A DNA stretch of 64,000 nucleotides. It comes from Sphingosinicella terrae. GTDB lineage: Bacteria > Pseudomonadota > Alphaproteobacteria > Sphingomonadales > Sphingomonadaceae. Of this stretch, positions 16,251 through 24,157 are shown piece by piece. The position numbers were made by a program, and so were the translations under genes. Each line of letters opens with the position of its first letter. The stretch's first letter is position 1. The notes beneath the pieces were generated by a model. The model did not search any database and was not told the DNA's origin. It saw only the letters and a program-made list of their open reading frames with translations. The stretch spans positions 1 through 64,000 of the forward strand of contig NZ_QDFY01000003.1 of the NCBI RefSeq assembly GCF_003347635.1. Reading direction: 5' to 3'.

Positions 16251-17729
16251 ATGTCCCACCTCAAGGCATCCTCGTCCGCAAGCATCGTCCGCCCGGATGC
16301 GACCCGCGACGGAATCGCGCCTCGGGACCGACGCCTCGTCTGGCGGGACCTTATCGGAGCGAACCGGCTCGTGAAGATCGGCGGCACCTTGGCGCTGCTG
16401 ACGCTCGCCTTGATTTCGCTGGCCATTGGGGGATCCGGCCTCGCACAGGATGCTCCGGCGCCGGCATCCGAAAGGACGCTCTTCCAGAATGTCCGCATCT
16501 TCGACGGCACGCGGCCCAGCCTCTCGGCGCCGTCGAGCGTGATCGTCCGGGGCAATCTGATCGAGCGCATCGCGGCCGGCCCGGTCGAGGTCGAGCCGGG
16601 GATGAATGTGATCGACGGCGGCGGACGGACGCTGATGCCCGGGCTGATCGACAATCACTGGCACGCGATGCTGATCCGCGGCACCCCCGCGCAGATGATG
16701 AGCGATCACGTCGGCTACAGCAATCTGGTGGCCGCCGACGAAGCGACCGACACGTTGATGCGCGGGTTCACCACCGTGCGCGACGTCGGCGGGCCGGTGT
16801 TCGCGCTCAAGCGGGCGATCGACGCGGGACTGGTCGCCGGGCCGCGCATCTATCCCTCGGGCGCGATGATCACGGTGACCAGCGGGCACGGCGACTTTCG
16901 CCAGATCTCCGATCTCCCCCGCGTGCCCGGCCGGCTGACGCGCATCGAGGAAATCGGTGGCGCGGCGATCGCGGACAGCCCCGACGAGATGCGCATGCGC
17001 GTGCGCGAGCAGCTGATGCAAGGTGCGTCGCAGATCAAGCTTACCGCAGGCGGCGGCGTGTCGTCGCCGTTCAGCCCGGTCGACGTCTCGACCTTCACCG
17101 AGGCCGAGCTGCGCGCCGCGACCGAGGCGGCCGAGAATTGGGGGACCTACGTCACCGCGCATGCGTTCACCGACGCGGCGATCCGCCGATCGATCGACGC
17201 CGGCGCCAAGGTCATCGAGCACGGCTTCCTGATGAGCGAGGACACGGCGCGCCTGATGGCCCAGAGAGGCGTCTGGCTGAGCCTGCAGCCGCTCCCCGAG
17301 GCGCTGCGCGAGGGGTTCCCGGTGGGCTCGGTCCAGCGCGAAGGCGCGGATGAGGTCTGGCCGGGGATCGAGCGCACCTACCAGCTGGCGAGGCGCTTCA
17401 ACATCAGGACCGCCTGGGGCACCGACGTGCTGTTCTCGCAGGCGCTGGCGCAGCAGCAGGGGGCGATCCTCGCCTCGCTGACGCGCTGGTACACGCCGGC
17501 CGAAGCACTCGTCATGGCGACGGGGACCAACGGCGAGCTGCTGCGGCTGTCGGGCCGGCGCAATCCCTATCCGGGCCGGCTCGGGGTGGTCGAGGAAGGC
17601 GCCTATGCCGACCTGCTGCTGGTCGACGGCAACCCGCTCGAGAACATCGCCCTCGTGGCCGACCCCGAGCGCAACTTCCTGATCATCATGAAGGACGGAA
17701 GGATCTACAAGAATATACTGCAGCGTTGA
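16251..17729 (+). CDS. Exported metal-dependent amidohydrolase (imidazolonepropionase-like)
   Basis: This 492-residue protein has an N-terminal hydrophobic segment (about 40-65, LALLTLALISLAIGGSGLAQ) acting as signal or anchor, then an amidohydrolase TIM barrel. Metal ligands seen are the HxH pair in LIDNHWHAM, the likely carboxylated Lys in ASQIKLTAGGG, His in VTAHAFTDAAIRRS, His in KVIEHGFLM and Asp in TAWGTDVLF. It resembles the exported amidohydrolases (imidazolonepropionase or prolidase-like) common in Sphingomonadales, which hydrolyse peptides or related amides. AGGAG precedes ATG 16251. Probably co-transcribed with the EEP lipoprotein upstream. Confidence 0.88.
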   Translation: MSHLKASSSASIVRPDATRDGIAPRDRRLVWRDLIGANRLVKIGGTLALLTLALISLAIGGSGLAQDAPAPASERTLFQNVRIFDGTRPSLSAPSSVIVRGNLIERIAAGPVEVEPGMNVIDGGGRTLMPGLIDNHWHAMLIRGTPAQMMSDHVGYSNLVAADEATDTLMRGFTTVRDVGGPVFALKRAIDAGLVAGPRIYPSGAMITVTSGHGDFRQISDLPRVPGRLTRIEEIGGAAIADSPDEMRMRVREQLMQGASQIKLTAGGGVSSPFSPVDVSTFTEAELRAATEAAENWGTYVTAHAFTDAAIRRSIDAGAKVIEHGFLMSEDTARLMAQRGVWLSLQPLPEALREGFPVGSVQREGADEVWPGIERTYQLARRFNIRTAWGTDVLFSQALAQQQGAILASLTRWYTPAEALVMATGTNGELLRLSGRRNPYPGRLGVVEEGAYADLLLVDGNPLENIALVADPERNFLIIMKDGRIYKNILQR

Positions 17730-17739
17730 TGCGGCCCGG

Positions 17740-18162
17740 CTATTCCTCGCGAAATACAACTTCGACGTTGTTGCCGTCGGGATCGAGGAGGAAAGCAGCA
17801 TAATAGCCGGGGGGATATCCACCCGATCTCAGTCCGGGAGCACCGTTATCGGTTCCGCCAGCAGCCAGGCCTGCTTGATGAAAAGCCGCGACTTGGTCGC
17901 GGCTCGTAGCCCGAAACGCGGTGTGTTGGGCGACGCTGTGCGGATGGAAGATGTCTATCCAGAAAACCGGATAATCGATGCCAAACGCAACGCCACCCAA
18001 GTCCGCGTCTCCGTCGTCGACAGGTTCGAAATGGGGTGAAATACGCATGATGATCGCAGCGCCCAACGGCTTCAGCGCGGCCTCGTAGAACGCTGCCGAT
18101 CGCTTGATGTCCGAAACGCCGATACCGGTATGATCGAGGAGCCAATTGCGGACCGTGTTCAT
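17740..18162 (-). CDS. VOC (glyoxalase/bleomycin-resistance fold) protein
   Basis: This 140-residue single VOC-fold protein starts WLLDHTGIGVSDIKRSAAFY, with the metal-binding-type His at the start of the first beta-alpha unit. It ends with YYAAFLLDPDGNNVEVVF, the typical last strand with the second metal ligand Glu. VOC enzymes include glyoxalases, extradiol dioxygenases and antibiotic-binding proteins. Nothing nearby specifies a substrate. It converges on the amidohydrolase gene with only 10 nt between stops. Confidence 0.88.
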   Translation of the reverse strand: MNTVRNWLLDHTGIGVSDIKRSAAFYEAALKPLGAAIIMRISPHFEPVDDGDADLGGVAFGIDYPVFWIDIFHPHSVAQHTAFRATSRDQVAAFHQAGLAAGGTDNGAPGLRSGGYPPGYYAAFLLDPDGNNVEVVFREE

Positions 18163-18279
18163 GCGAGACTCCCAACGGATGCATTTTCTCGATCCGGGTA
18201 TTGATCGCAGGACCGCTGATCAAGAGTCGGATGCCCCTCGCCCGATCGGAGGCGCCAGCGACCCGCTTCTCAGCTGGGA

Positions 18280-18315
18280 ACCGCCGGCGAAGGGACCGAT
18301 CACCGGCCGCGGTGA
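18280..18315 (+). pseudogene. Fragment matching the last 12 codons of the cupin gene
   Basis: The bases here encode TAGEGTDHRPR and a TGA stop. The cupin gene at 13915-13950 ends TAGEGTEHRPR. The two differ at 4 of 36 bases, all at third codon positions, and the similarity continues about 12 nt past the stop (GCGGC, GGGAGGG). Upstream of 18280 no cupin similarity remains. It is best explained as the surviving 3' end of a deleted cupin paralogue. It sits within the 272-nt gap 18163-18434, which otherwise shows nothing clear. Confidence 0.5.
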
Positions 18316-18434
18316 GCGGCAGGGAGGGCCGAGAGCATCTGTCTAAGGCGATCGTCGGGCGCGTCGAGTTCCTGACGAGCGAGTTCTTTCTGGTCCTGAT
18401 TGACTGTATTAGTGACATATGACACATCGGCGGC

Positions 18435-18938
18435 ATGACGATCGCACTTCTTCTTGCCGCCGCCCAGGCCGCCTCCCTCCCGCCGATGCCGGAACTCGAA
18501 CGCGCCATCGCGGCGGCGGATGCGAGGCTCTTCCGCGCCGCCTTCGAAGACTGCGCGCCGGCGGTACTGGCGGAGGTGCTGGCGCCGGAATTCGCCATGT
18601 ATCACGACCGCGGCGGCAAGGTGACGGGCAGCCGGGACGCGTTCGTCGCCCGGGTCGCCGAGCAATGCGCGGCGCGGGCGCCGGGCGGCGCCAATGCGGG
18701 CTATCGCAACCGGCGCGCGCTGGTGCCGGGCAGCCGCACGATCCGGCCGATGGGCGACTGGGGCGCGCTCGAGGAAGCGAGCCACGTCTTCTACGAATGG
18801 GATTCCGGCGGCGAAGGGGAGAGCCCCCAATGGCAGCTGGTCGGCGGCGCCCGCTACATGCATTTGTGGCAGTGGACGGCAGCCGGCCCCCGGCTGCTCA
18901 CCAGCTACAGCTACGACCATGCCGGGGTGGAGGAGTAG
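18435..18938 (+). CDS. NTF2-like (DUF4440-type) secreted protein
   Basis: This 167-residue protein has a short hydrophobic N-terminus (MTIALLLAAAQAASLPP), probably a signal peptide. A SnoaL/NTF2-like cone fold follows: AIAAADARLFRAAFEDCAP, VLAPEFAMYHDRGGKVTGSR, and final strands with QLVGGARYMHLWQWTAAGPR and LLTSYSYDHAG. Such proteins are small ligand-binding or isomerase-like domains, and no substrate is evident. The last 123 nt of the gene (18816-18938) are duplicated with 5 differences at 23512-23634. ATG 18435 is the natural start. Confidence 0.75.
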   Translation: MTIALLLAAAQAASLPPMPELERAIAAADARLFRAAFEDCAPAVLAEVLAPEFAMYHDRGGKVTGSRDAFVARVAEQCAARAPGGANAGYRNRRALVPGSRTIRPMGDWGALEEASHVFYEWDSGGEGESPQWQLVGGARYMHLWQWTAAGPRLLTSYSYDHAGVEE

Positions 18939-18960
18939 GGGGCGTCCGGGGTCCGGCCGA

Positions 18961-18990
18961 ATTGAGTATTGTGTCCCCGAAATAAGTTCT
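18961..18990. repeat. AGTATTGTGTCCCC-type short repeat after NTF2-like gene
   Basis: The sequence ATTGAGTATTGTGTCCCCGA followed by AATAAGTTCTCCGGAAT lies just past the NTF2-like gene. A diverged copy (ATTAAGTATTATGTCCTGGA...CTCACCGGAATT) lies at 23665-23696, after the duplicated fragment of the same gene. I recall similar GTATTGTGTCCCC strings as dispersed repeats in proteobacteria but cannot name the element. Its presence beside both copies suggests it travelled with the duplication. Confidence 0.45.
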
Positions 18991-19011
18991 CCGGAATCGG
19001 CGCGCTGGACC

Positions 19012-20934
19012 CTAGTCGCTTGCGCGAAATGCGACAGTGAGGATCGCGCGTACGGTGCGCGGCGCGACCGGGGACAACAGACCCGAGGACGCGGCGAAAT
19101 AGCCCGCCTCGCCGAGCAGATTAGAGGCGAGCATGCGCAGCTCCGCCGGGCGGCCGGCGAGCGTGAAGCGCCCGCGCGCGCCGAGGCTCAGCGTCGTCAC
19201 AGCGGGCGCGCGGAAGCTGTTCGCGGTATCGGCCCAGCGCGCGCCGAGATGGCTGAGCCCGGCATCGGCCGACCAGCCCTCCCACAGCCGCCGCTCGACA
19301 TTGGCGTTGATCACAAGCTGCGAGATGCCCGCCGCGCGCGGACCGACGATGCCGGCATCGACGAGCGGCCCGCTCACCTCCGCGCGAAAGGCCACGAAGC
19401 CCGCGACGATCCGCGTCGCCGCGTCCAGCTGTCCTGCGATCGAGGTCTCGACACCGCGGTGGCGGACCTCGCCGACCAGCCCGAACGAGCCGTCGCTGCG
19501 AAAGCCCTGGGTCGGCTTCCCAACCTGGAAAACCGCGCCGATCGCGGTCAGCCCCGGCGCGATCGCGTGTCGGATGCCGAGCTCGAACTGCTCGGCCTCG
19601 ACCGGCGGCAGCACTTCCTCGCGGTTGGTCGCGGAGGCCGGCGCCGAGCCGCTTTCCTCCAGCCCCGTCACCCAGCTGGCGAACAAGGCGGTGCGGCCAG
19701 TGACGTTGCCGACGAGCGAGACATTGAAGTTGGTCGTCTTGCTGACGCGCTCGCTGGTCAGGCCGGACGTCGCGCGCACCGTCTTGTCGTAGCGTGTCCG
19801 GTGCGCGGCCAGGCGCAGCTGGATGCGATCGCGCCAGGCGAGGCCGTAGCCCGCTGACGCGGTATGCTGGCGGACGACGTCTTCGCCGCGCGTGCCGGAC
19901 CAGGGACGTTCGGGCACGTCGGACGGGTCGCCGGTGGCGAGATCGAAGCTGCCGAGCGGAATGGCAAGGCTGGTGGCGAGCTCCGTAACGGTGCGCCGGC
20001 CGCGCAGCGAAAGCGAGAGCTGGTGGTCGAGCGCGCCCGTCGCGAATCCCCGTCCCAGCCGGATTTCGCCGGTATTCGCGATCCGGTAATCGCGCGCCGG
20101 GGTGCGCAGCGTGACGGCGGTGGCGTTTCCTTGTGCGTCCGCCGAGATCAAGGTGTTGTCCGCATTGGCGAGCGAGAAGATCGAGCGGAAGGCTGAGGCG
20201 TCGACGGTGAAGCCGTGGAGTTCGCCGCGGTAGAGGAGGCCGAGGTTGGTGGTCGTGCCGACGGTGCGCGCCCAGTCCGGCGAATATTGGTGCAGCGGCC
20301 TCAGGTTCGGCGGGATCGCCCCGCCGATCGGGATCACCGCATAGTCGCCATCATATTCGCGGTCGTTGATCGATCCGAACGCGCGCAGACGGTGGCCGGG
20401 CGCGACGTTCCAGCCGATCACTGCACCGCCGTTGCGGGCCGCGCCGCGATAGCCTTGCGCCAGCCGCCACACCGGACGCCAGACGAGACCGCCGGCGAGA
20501 TCGAAAGCTCCCGCCCGCAGCGAGAAATCGCCCTGCACCACGCGGGTGCCGAAGTCGCGCAGCCCCGCGCTCAGTCGCAGCTCGTTCGTCGGCCCGGCCT
20601 CCCGCAGGCGGTAGTTCACGACGCCCGAAGGCGCGGGATAGGGAAGGCGCGCGGCGTTGACGCCTACGCGGACGCTCACCCCCGCCAGGATCGTGTCGTC
20701 CAGCCCCTGGGCGCGGCTGAAATAGGCGTCGTCGATGCGATAGGCACCGCTGTCGTTGAGGTCGAAGCCGCGCACCTGGTTCTCGGTATAAAGACCCGAT
20801 TGCTCGATCCCGGCGCGCTCCCCGAACGCGTCGGCGGCGTTGCGGACGGCATTGTCCTGCGCGGCCGCCGGCACGGCGGCGGCACAAGTCAGGACGACCC
20901 CGCCAAAGCGGGTCAAGGGCGCGATGCCGTTCAT
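19012..20934 (-). CDS. TonB-dependent outer-membrane receptor
   Basis: This 640-residue protein has a signal peptide ending AAAVPAAAQ. A short plug domain (about 30-130) follows, with ENQVRGFDLNDSGAYRIDDA and the typical PSGVVNYRL. A long beta-barrel of alternating aromatic strands makes up the rest (for example YDKTVRATSGLTSERVSKTT, VEAEQFELGIRHAI, LSLGARGRFTL). It would import a siderophore or other large nutrient through the outer membrane with TonB energy. No obvious TonB box could be fixed. It ends AFRASD rather than in the usual aromatic residue. It is divergent from the LytS/LytTR pair, which may regulate it. Confidence 0.85.
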   Translation of the reverse strand: MNGIAPLTRFGGVVLTCAAAVPAAAQDNAVRNAADAFGERAGIEQSGLYTENQVRGFDLNDSGAYRIDDAYFSRAQGLDDTILAGVSVRVGVNAARLPYPAPSGVVNYRLREAGPTNELRLSAGLRDFGTRVVQGDFSLRAGAFDLAGGLVWRPVWRLAQGYRGAARNGGAVIGWNVAPGHRLRAFGSINDREYDGDYAVIPIGGAIPPNLRPLHQYSPDWARTVGTTTNLGLLYRGELHGFTVDASAFRSIFSLANADNTLISADAQGNATAVTLRTPARDYRIANTGEIRLGRGFATGALDHQLSLSLRGRRTVTELATSLAIPLGSFDLATGDPSDVPERPWSGTRGEDVVRQHTASAGYGLAWRDRIQLRLAAHRTRYDKTVRATSGLTSERVSKTTNFNVSLVGNVTGRTALFASWVTGLEESGSAPASATNREEVLPPVEAEQFELGIRHAIAPGLTAIGAVFQVGKPTQGFRSDGSFGLVGEVRHRGVETSIAGQLDAATRIVAGFVAFRAEVSGPLVDAGIVGPRAAGISQLVINANVERRLWEGWSADAGLSHLGARWADTANSFRAPAVTTLSLGARGRFTLAGRPAELRMLASNLLGEAGYFAASSGLLSPVAPRTVRAILTVAFRASD

Positions 20935-21066
20935 CCGGTTTCCTCTAGCCGTCGAGTGCCAAGCCTAGGGGCGGCGGCCGGAGCGACGAAGGCGGTTCGC
21001 TGCAGCCAGCCGGCGGTTCGCTGCATCGATGCGGCGTTTGGCGCGCATTGAGCTAGGATCGCGGGC

Positions 21067-22164
21067 ATGAGCCACTCCGCCGCCCCGCGCGTGCCGATGA
21101 TCAGCTGGCGATGGATCGCCCTCTTCTGGTTCGCCGCCGCCTTGTTCGAGGCGACCCAGTCGCTCTTCATGCAGCACGCGATGGGGCGCCGCGGCGGCGA
21201 GGCGCTGCTGTTCGCGATCGAGCTGACGGGCTGGCTGCCCTGGGCGCTGGCCACGCCCTTCGTCATCGAGCTGGCGCGGCGCCATCCACTTGTCCCCTCG
21301 CCGACGGCGCGGGGCATCGCTGCGCACCTCACGGCGCTCTTTGGAATCACGATGATCGCGGAGGGGTGGTCCGCGGCCCTCCACATGCTGTTCAATCCCT
21401 GGGCGCATCGTCAGGCGCCGACCTTCTTGGACACGCTCGGCGCGACGCTGATCTTCCACGGGCTGATCTGCCTGTTCGCCTACATGCTGATCCTCGCCAT
21501 CACCTATCTCGTGGACTCGCGGGACAAGGTAGCGCGCAAGGTGGCCGAGACCGCTCGGCTGGGCGAGGAGCTCTCCAAGGCCCAGCTCGCCGCGCTGCTC
21601 CGTCAGATGGAGCCGCACTTCCTGTTCAACACGCTCAACTCGATCGTCGGACTGATCCGCGACGATCGCAAGGCGGCGGCGGTCGACATGATCGTGGGGC
21701 TCAGCGAAATCCTCCGCCGCGCCTCCCAAGATCACAAGCCGGTGGTGTTCCTCGCCGAGGAGCTCGAATATGTTCAGCGCTACGTCGACATCCAGAAGGT
21801 CCGCTTCGGCGAGCGCCTCACCTACCGCGTGGACGTAGCGGAGGCGCTGACGAACGCGCAGGTGCCGAGCCTGCTGCTCCAGCCGCTCGTCGAGAATGCC
21901 ATCAAGCACGGCCTTGCCGAGCGCGTCGCCGGCGGCGAGATCCGCGTCGCCGCGGTTCAGAACGGCGCGGTGCTATCCCTCAGCGTCTATAATGACCGCC
22001 CGGCCCTGGCCGCCGATTGGGAGACCGACGGCGCGGGCGTCGGCCTCGCCAATCTGCGCACGCGGCTGGGGATCATGCACGGCGACGCGGCCGATCTCGC
22101 CGTCAGGAACCTGGACGGCGGCGTCGAGGTGGTCGTGACATTGCCGCTGGTGGTGGCCCCATGA
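21067..22164 (+). CDS. LytS/YehU-type sensor histidine kinase
   Basis: This 365-residue inner-membrane kinase has four predicted N-terminal membrane helices (about 12-150, including WIALFWFAAALFEATQSLF and LIFHGLICLFAYMLILAITY). The His_kinase (LytS-type) domain follows, with the acceptor motif LLRQMEPHFLFNTLNSIVGL, and then an HATPase domain with LLLQPLVENAIKHGLAER and GVGLANLRTRL. There is no sensory periplasmic domain, so the signal is probably sensed in the membrane. Its stop overlaps the response regulator start as ATGA. It is divergent from the TonB-dependent receptor, 132 nt away. Confidence 0.93.
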   Translation: MSHSAAPRVPMISWRWIALFWFAAALFEATQSLFMQHAMGRRGGEALLFAIELTGWLPWALATPFVIELARRHPLVPSPTARGIAAHLTALFGITMIAEGWSAALHMLFNPWAHRQAPTFLDTLGATLIFHGLICLFAYMLILAITYLVDSRDKVARKVAETARLGEELSKAQLAALLRQMEPHFLFNTLNSIVGLIRDDRKAAAVDMIVGLSEILRRASQDHKPVVFLAEELEYVQRYVDIQKVRFGERLTYRVDVAEALTNAQVPSLLLQPLVENAIKHGLAERVAGGEIRVAAVQNGAVLSLSVYNDRPALAADWETDGAGVGLANLRTRLGIMHGDAADLAVRNLDGGVEVVVTLPLVVAP

Positions 22165-22892
22165 CGCTGCCCCCGCCCATCCGCGCGCTCGTCGTCGACG
22201 ACGAGCCACTCGCCCGGCGCAATCTCGTCGTCCTGCTGAAGGGCGATCCCGAGATCGGCGTGATCGGGGAATGTGCCTCCGGCGCGGAGGCCGTCGCGGC
22301 GATCCGGCAGCGCAAGCCTGACCTGCTGTTCCTCGACGTGCAGATGCCCGAATGCGACGGTTTCGACGTGCTCGAGCTGCTCGGCAGCGATTGCCCGCAA
22401 ACGACGATATTCGTCACCGCCCATGATGAATATGCGCTGCGCGCCTTCGAGGCGGGGGCGCTCGACTATCTGCTGAAGCCGTTCGACGACGCGCGCTTCG
22501 CGCGGGCGCTGGCCCGCGCCAAGGAACGGATCGCTCTCCATGCGACGCACCGCCACGCGCCCCGACGCCTGGCCGTGAAGACGCCTCGTCAATTGCTCTT
22601 CATCGATATGTCCGACGTGGATTGGGTGGAGGCCGCAAGCTACTATGCCTGCCTTCACGTCGGGCCGAACACGCACCTGATCCGCCGGACCATGGCGGAG
22701 CTCGAGCGCGATCTTGGCGACGCCTTCGTCCGCATTCACCGCTCGACGATCGTCAACCTCCGACGCGTCGCCGGGCTGGAGCTGCAAAGCTCCGGCGACT
22801 ATGCGGTCGTCCTGCTGAGCGGCATCCGGCTGCGATTGAGCCGGGGCTGCCGGCAAGCGCTGGAGATGCGTTTGAGGCAGGAATCTCGGTAG
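22161..22892 (+). CDS. LytTR-family response regulator
   Basis: This 243-residue protein has a receiver domain (about 7-120) with ALVVDDEPLARRNL, phospho-acceptor Asp in LLFLDVQMPECDGFDVL and the conserved Lys in ALDYLLKPFDD. A LytTR DNA-binding domain (about 140-240) follows with VDWVEAASYYACLHVG, HLIRRTMAELERDL and FVRIHRSTIVNLRRV. It is translationally coupled to the LytS kinase (ATGA), a textbook pair. LytTR regulators bind short direct repeats. A search of the divergent gap 20935-21066 by eye gave no confident pair. Confidence 0.94.
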   Translation: MTLPPPIRALVVDDEPLARRNLVVLLKGDPEIGVIGECASGAEAVAAIRQRKPDLLFLDVQMPECDGFDVLELLGSDCPQTTIFVTAHDEYALRAFEAGALDYLLKPFDDARFARALARAKERIALHATHRHAPRRLAVKTPRQLLFIDMSDVDWVEAASYYACLHVGPNTHLIRRTMAELERDLGDAFVRIHRSTIVNLRRVAGLELQSSGDYAVVLLSGIRLRLSRGCRQALEMRLRQESR

Positions 22893-22942
22893 AAAGGGCG
22901 CAGAAGATGCCGCGCGAAGCCACTTCGTCGAGAGGTTTGCCG

Positions 22943-23464
22943 ATGAAGTTCGGCCTAAGGGCTGCCACGACAGGCGACGTGCCTCATCTGCCGGGCATCG
23001 AGCGCTCCGCCGCCAAAGCCTTTCTGAGCCTGCCTGATCTGGCCTGGATCGCCGACGATGCGGTGCAGAGCGAAGAGCGTCACAGGGCGCTCATCGAGAA
23101 CCGCACCGCCTGGGTAGCGACCGACGAAGGAGGCTCGCCGATCGGCTTTCTGAACGGGGAAGTCTTCGAAGGCTGTTTTCACATCCTCGAAGTGGCCGTG
23201 CGGCTCGACGCTCAGGGCCAGGGAATTGGCCGCGCGCTGATCGACCTCGCCGGCCAGTTCGCCGCGGCGAACGAGTTGGCCGGATTGACGCTCACTACGT
23301 TTCGCGACGTTCCCTGGAACGAGCCTCTTTATCGCCGCCTGGGTTTTAGAATCGTCGAGAATAGCGACCTGACACCGAAGCTTGCGAGAATTCTCGAGGA
23401 CGAGGCGGGGACCGGCCTTCCTGCAGAACGGCGCTGCGCGATGAAATTGACCGGAGCTCGATGA
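22943..23464 (+). CDS. GNAT-family N-acetyltransferase
   Basis: This 173-residue protein has the GNAT fold: MKFGLRAATTGDVPHLPGIE at the start, the acetyl-CoA-binding motif A in VRLDAQGQGIGRALIDLAGQ, and motif B around LTTFRDVPWNEPLYRRLGFR. It would acetylate an amine on an unidentified small molecule or protein. ATG 22943 starts directly at the domain; an upstream in-frame ATG at 22907 would add 12 residues. It follows the LytTR regulator by 50 nt but is not obviously part of that system. Confidence 0.88.
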   Translation: MKFGLRAATTGDVPHLPGIERSAAKAFLSLPDLAWIADDAVQSEERHRALIENRTAWVATDEGGSPIGFLNGEVFEGCFHILEVAVRLDAQGQGIGRALIDLAGQFAAANELAGLTLTTFRDVPWNEPLYRRLGFRIVENSDLTPKLARILEDEAGTGLPAERRCAMKLTGAR

Positions 23465-23511
23465 GTGGCCGCACGTCTCTTCCTGCTGCCATCGCTCTTG
23501 TCGGCGACGAC

Positions 23512-23634
23512 GGGGAGAGCCCCCACTGGCAGCTGGTCGGCGGCGCCCGCTACATGCATCTGTGGCAGTGGACGGCGGCCGGCCCCCGGCTGCTCACCAG
23601 CTAGAGCTACGACCATGCCGAGGTGGAGGAGTAG
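23512..23634 (+). pseudogene. Duplicated 3' fragment of NTF2-like gene with nonsense codon
   Basis: These 123 nt match 18816-18938 at 118 positions (about 96%). In the original frame they encode WQLVGGARYMHLWQWTAAGP and LLTS, then TAG where the parent has TAC (Tyr), then SYDHAEVEE and the parental stop. Nothing upstream of 23512 matches the parent, so only the last 41 codons were copied or survive. There is no start codon or ribosome site of its own. The fragment lies right after the GNAT gene, and the short repeat of 18961-18990 follows here too. Confidence 0.75.
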
Positions 23635-23709
23635 AGGGGAGTTCGACACGGCTTGGGCGCGCCAATTAAGTATTATGTCCTGGAACTCACCGGAATTCGC
23701 GTGAGGCGG

Positions 23710-24078
23710 TTATCGAGGCACGCAGACTATCGACATGCGTGCAGGATCGTGGATCAGCGCTTGAGTGTTCGCTGGAGGCGCAACTTGGCGCCGAGCCCAG
23801 TCCCGGGCACTCTGACACTCGGAGCCACTACGGTAGTCGACTCTCGTGATGAAGCCCCCGTCGGAAACAATAAGTATGTGTGGCCCCTCGCCCAACTGGT
23901 CTTCCGGCCGGCTCGCAACCAGAGAACCATTCGCCCATGTTCGTTCCCAAGGAGAACATTCGAGGCGGCCAGCAGGACAGGGCGCGACAGGCTCATCCGA
24001 GGACGGAGGCACAGGATCACCAGGAGAATGTCGATCAGCCTGCCAAAGAATAAGCAGAGCGAGAATTCGTACTATCAC
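23710..24078 (-). CDS. Hypothetical secreted or anchored small protein
   Basis: This 122-residue frame starts at a GTG (24078) preceded by GGGAAGG. It has a short hydrophobic N-terminus (MIVRILALLILWQ, reading GTG as Met-like), a Cys-bearing middle (PVAPCPAGRLECSPWERTW), a strand HILIVSDGGFITRVDYRSGS and an end of the type ECQSARDWARR...ARMSIVCVPR. The spaced Cys and the SIVCVPR ending resemble small periplasmic proteins seen in sphingomonads. I do not recognise a function. The gene is leftward, between the duplicated fragment and the nuclease-like gene. Confidence 0.5.
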   Translation of the reverse strand: MIVRILALLILWQADRHSPGDPVPPSSDEPVAPCPAGRLECSPWERTWANGSLVASRPEDQLGEGPHILIVSDGGFITRVDYRSGSECQSARDWARRQVAPPANTQALIHDPARMSIVCVPR

Positions 24079-24157
24079 GACAGCCTTCCCGCCCTTTCTA
24101 GAAGGTATAGCACTCTCGGCGTATTCGGGTAAGATTGGCACTGGGGAGGGTGCAATC

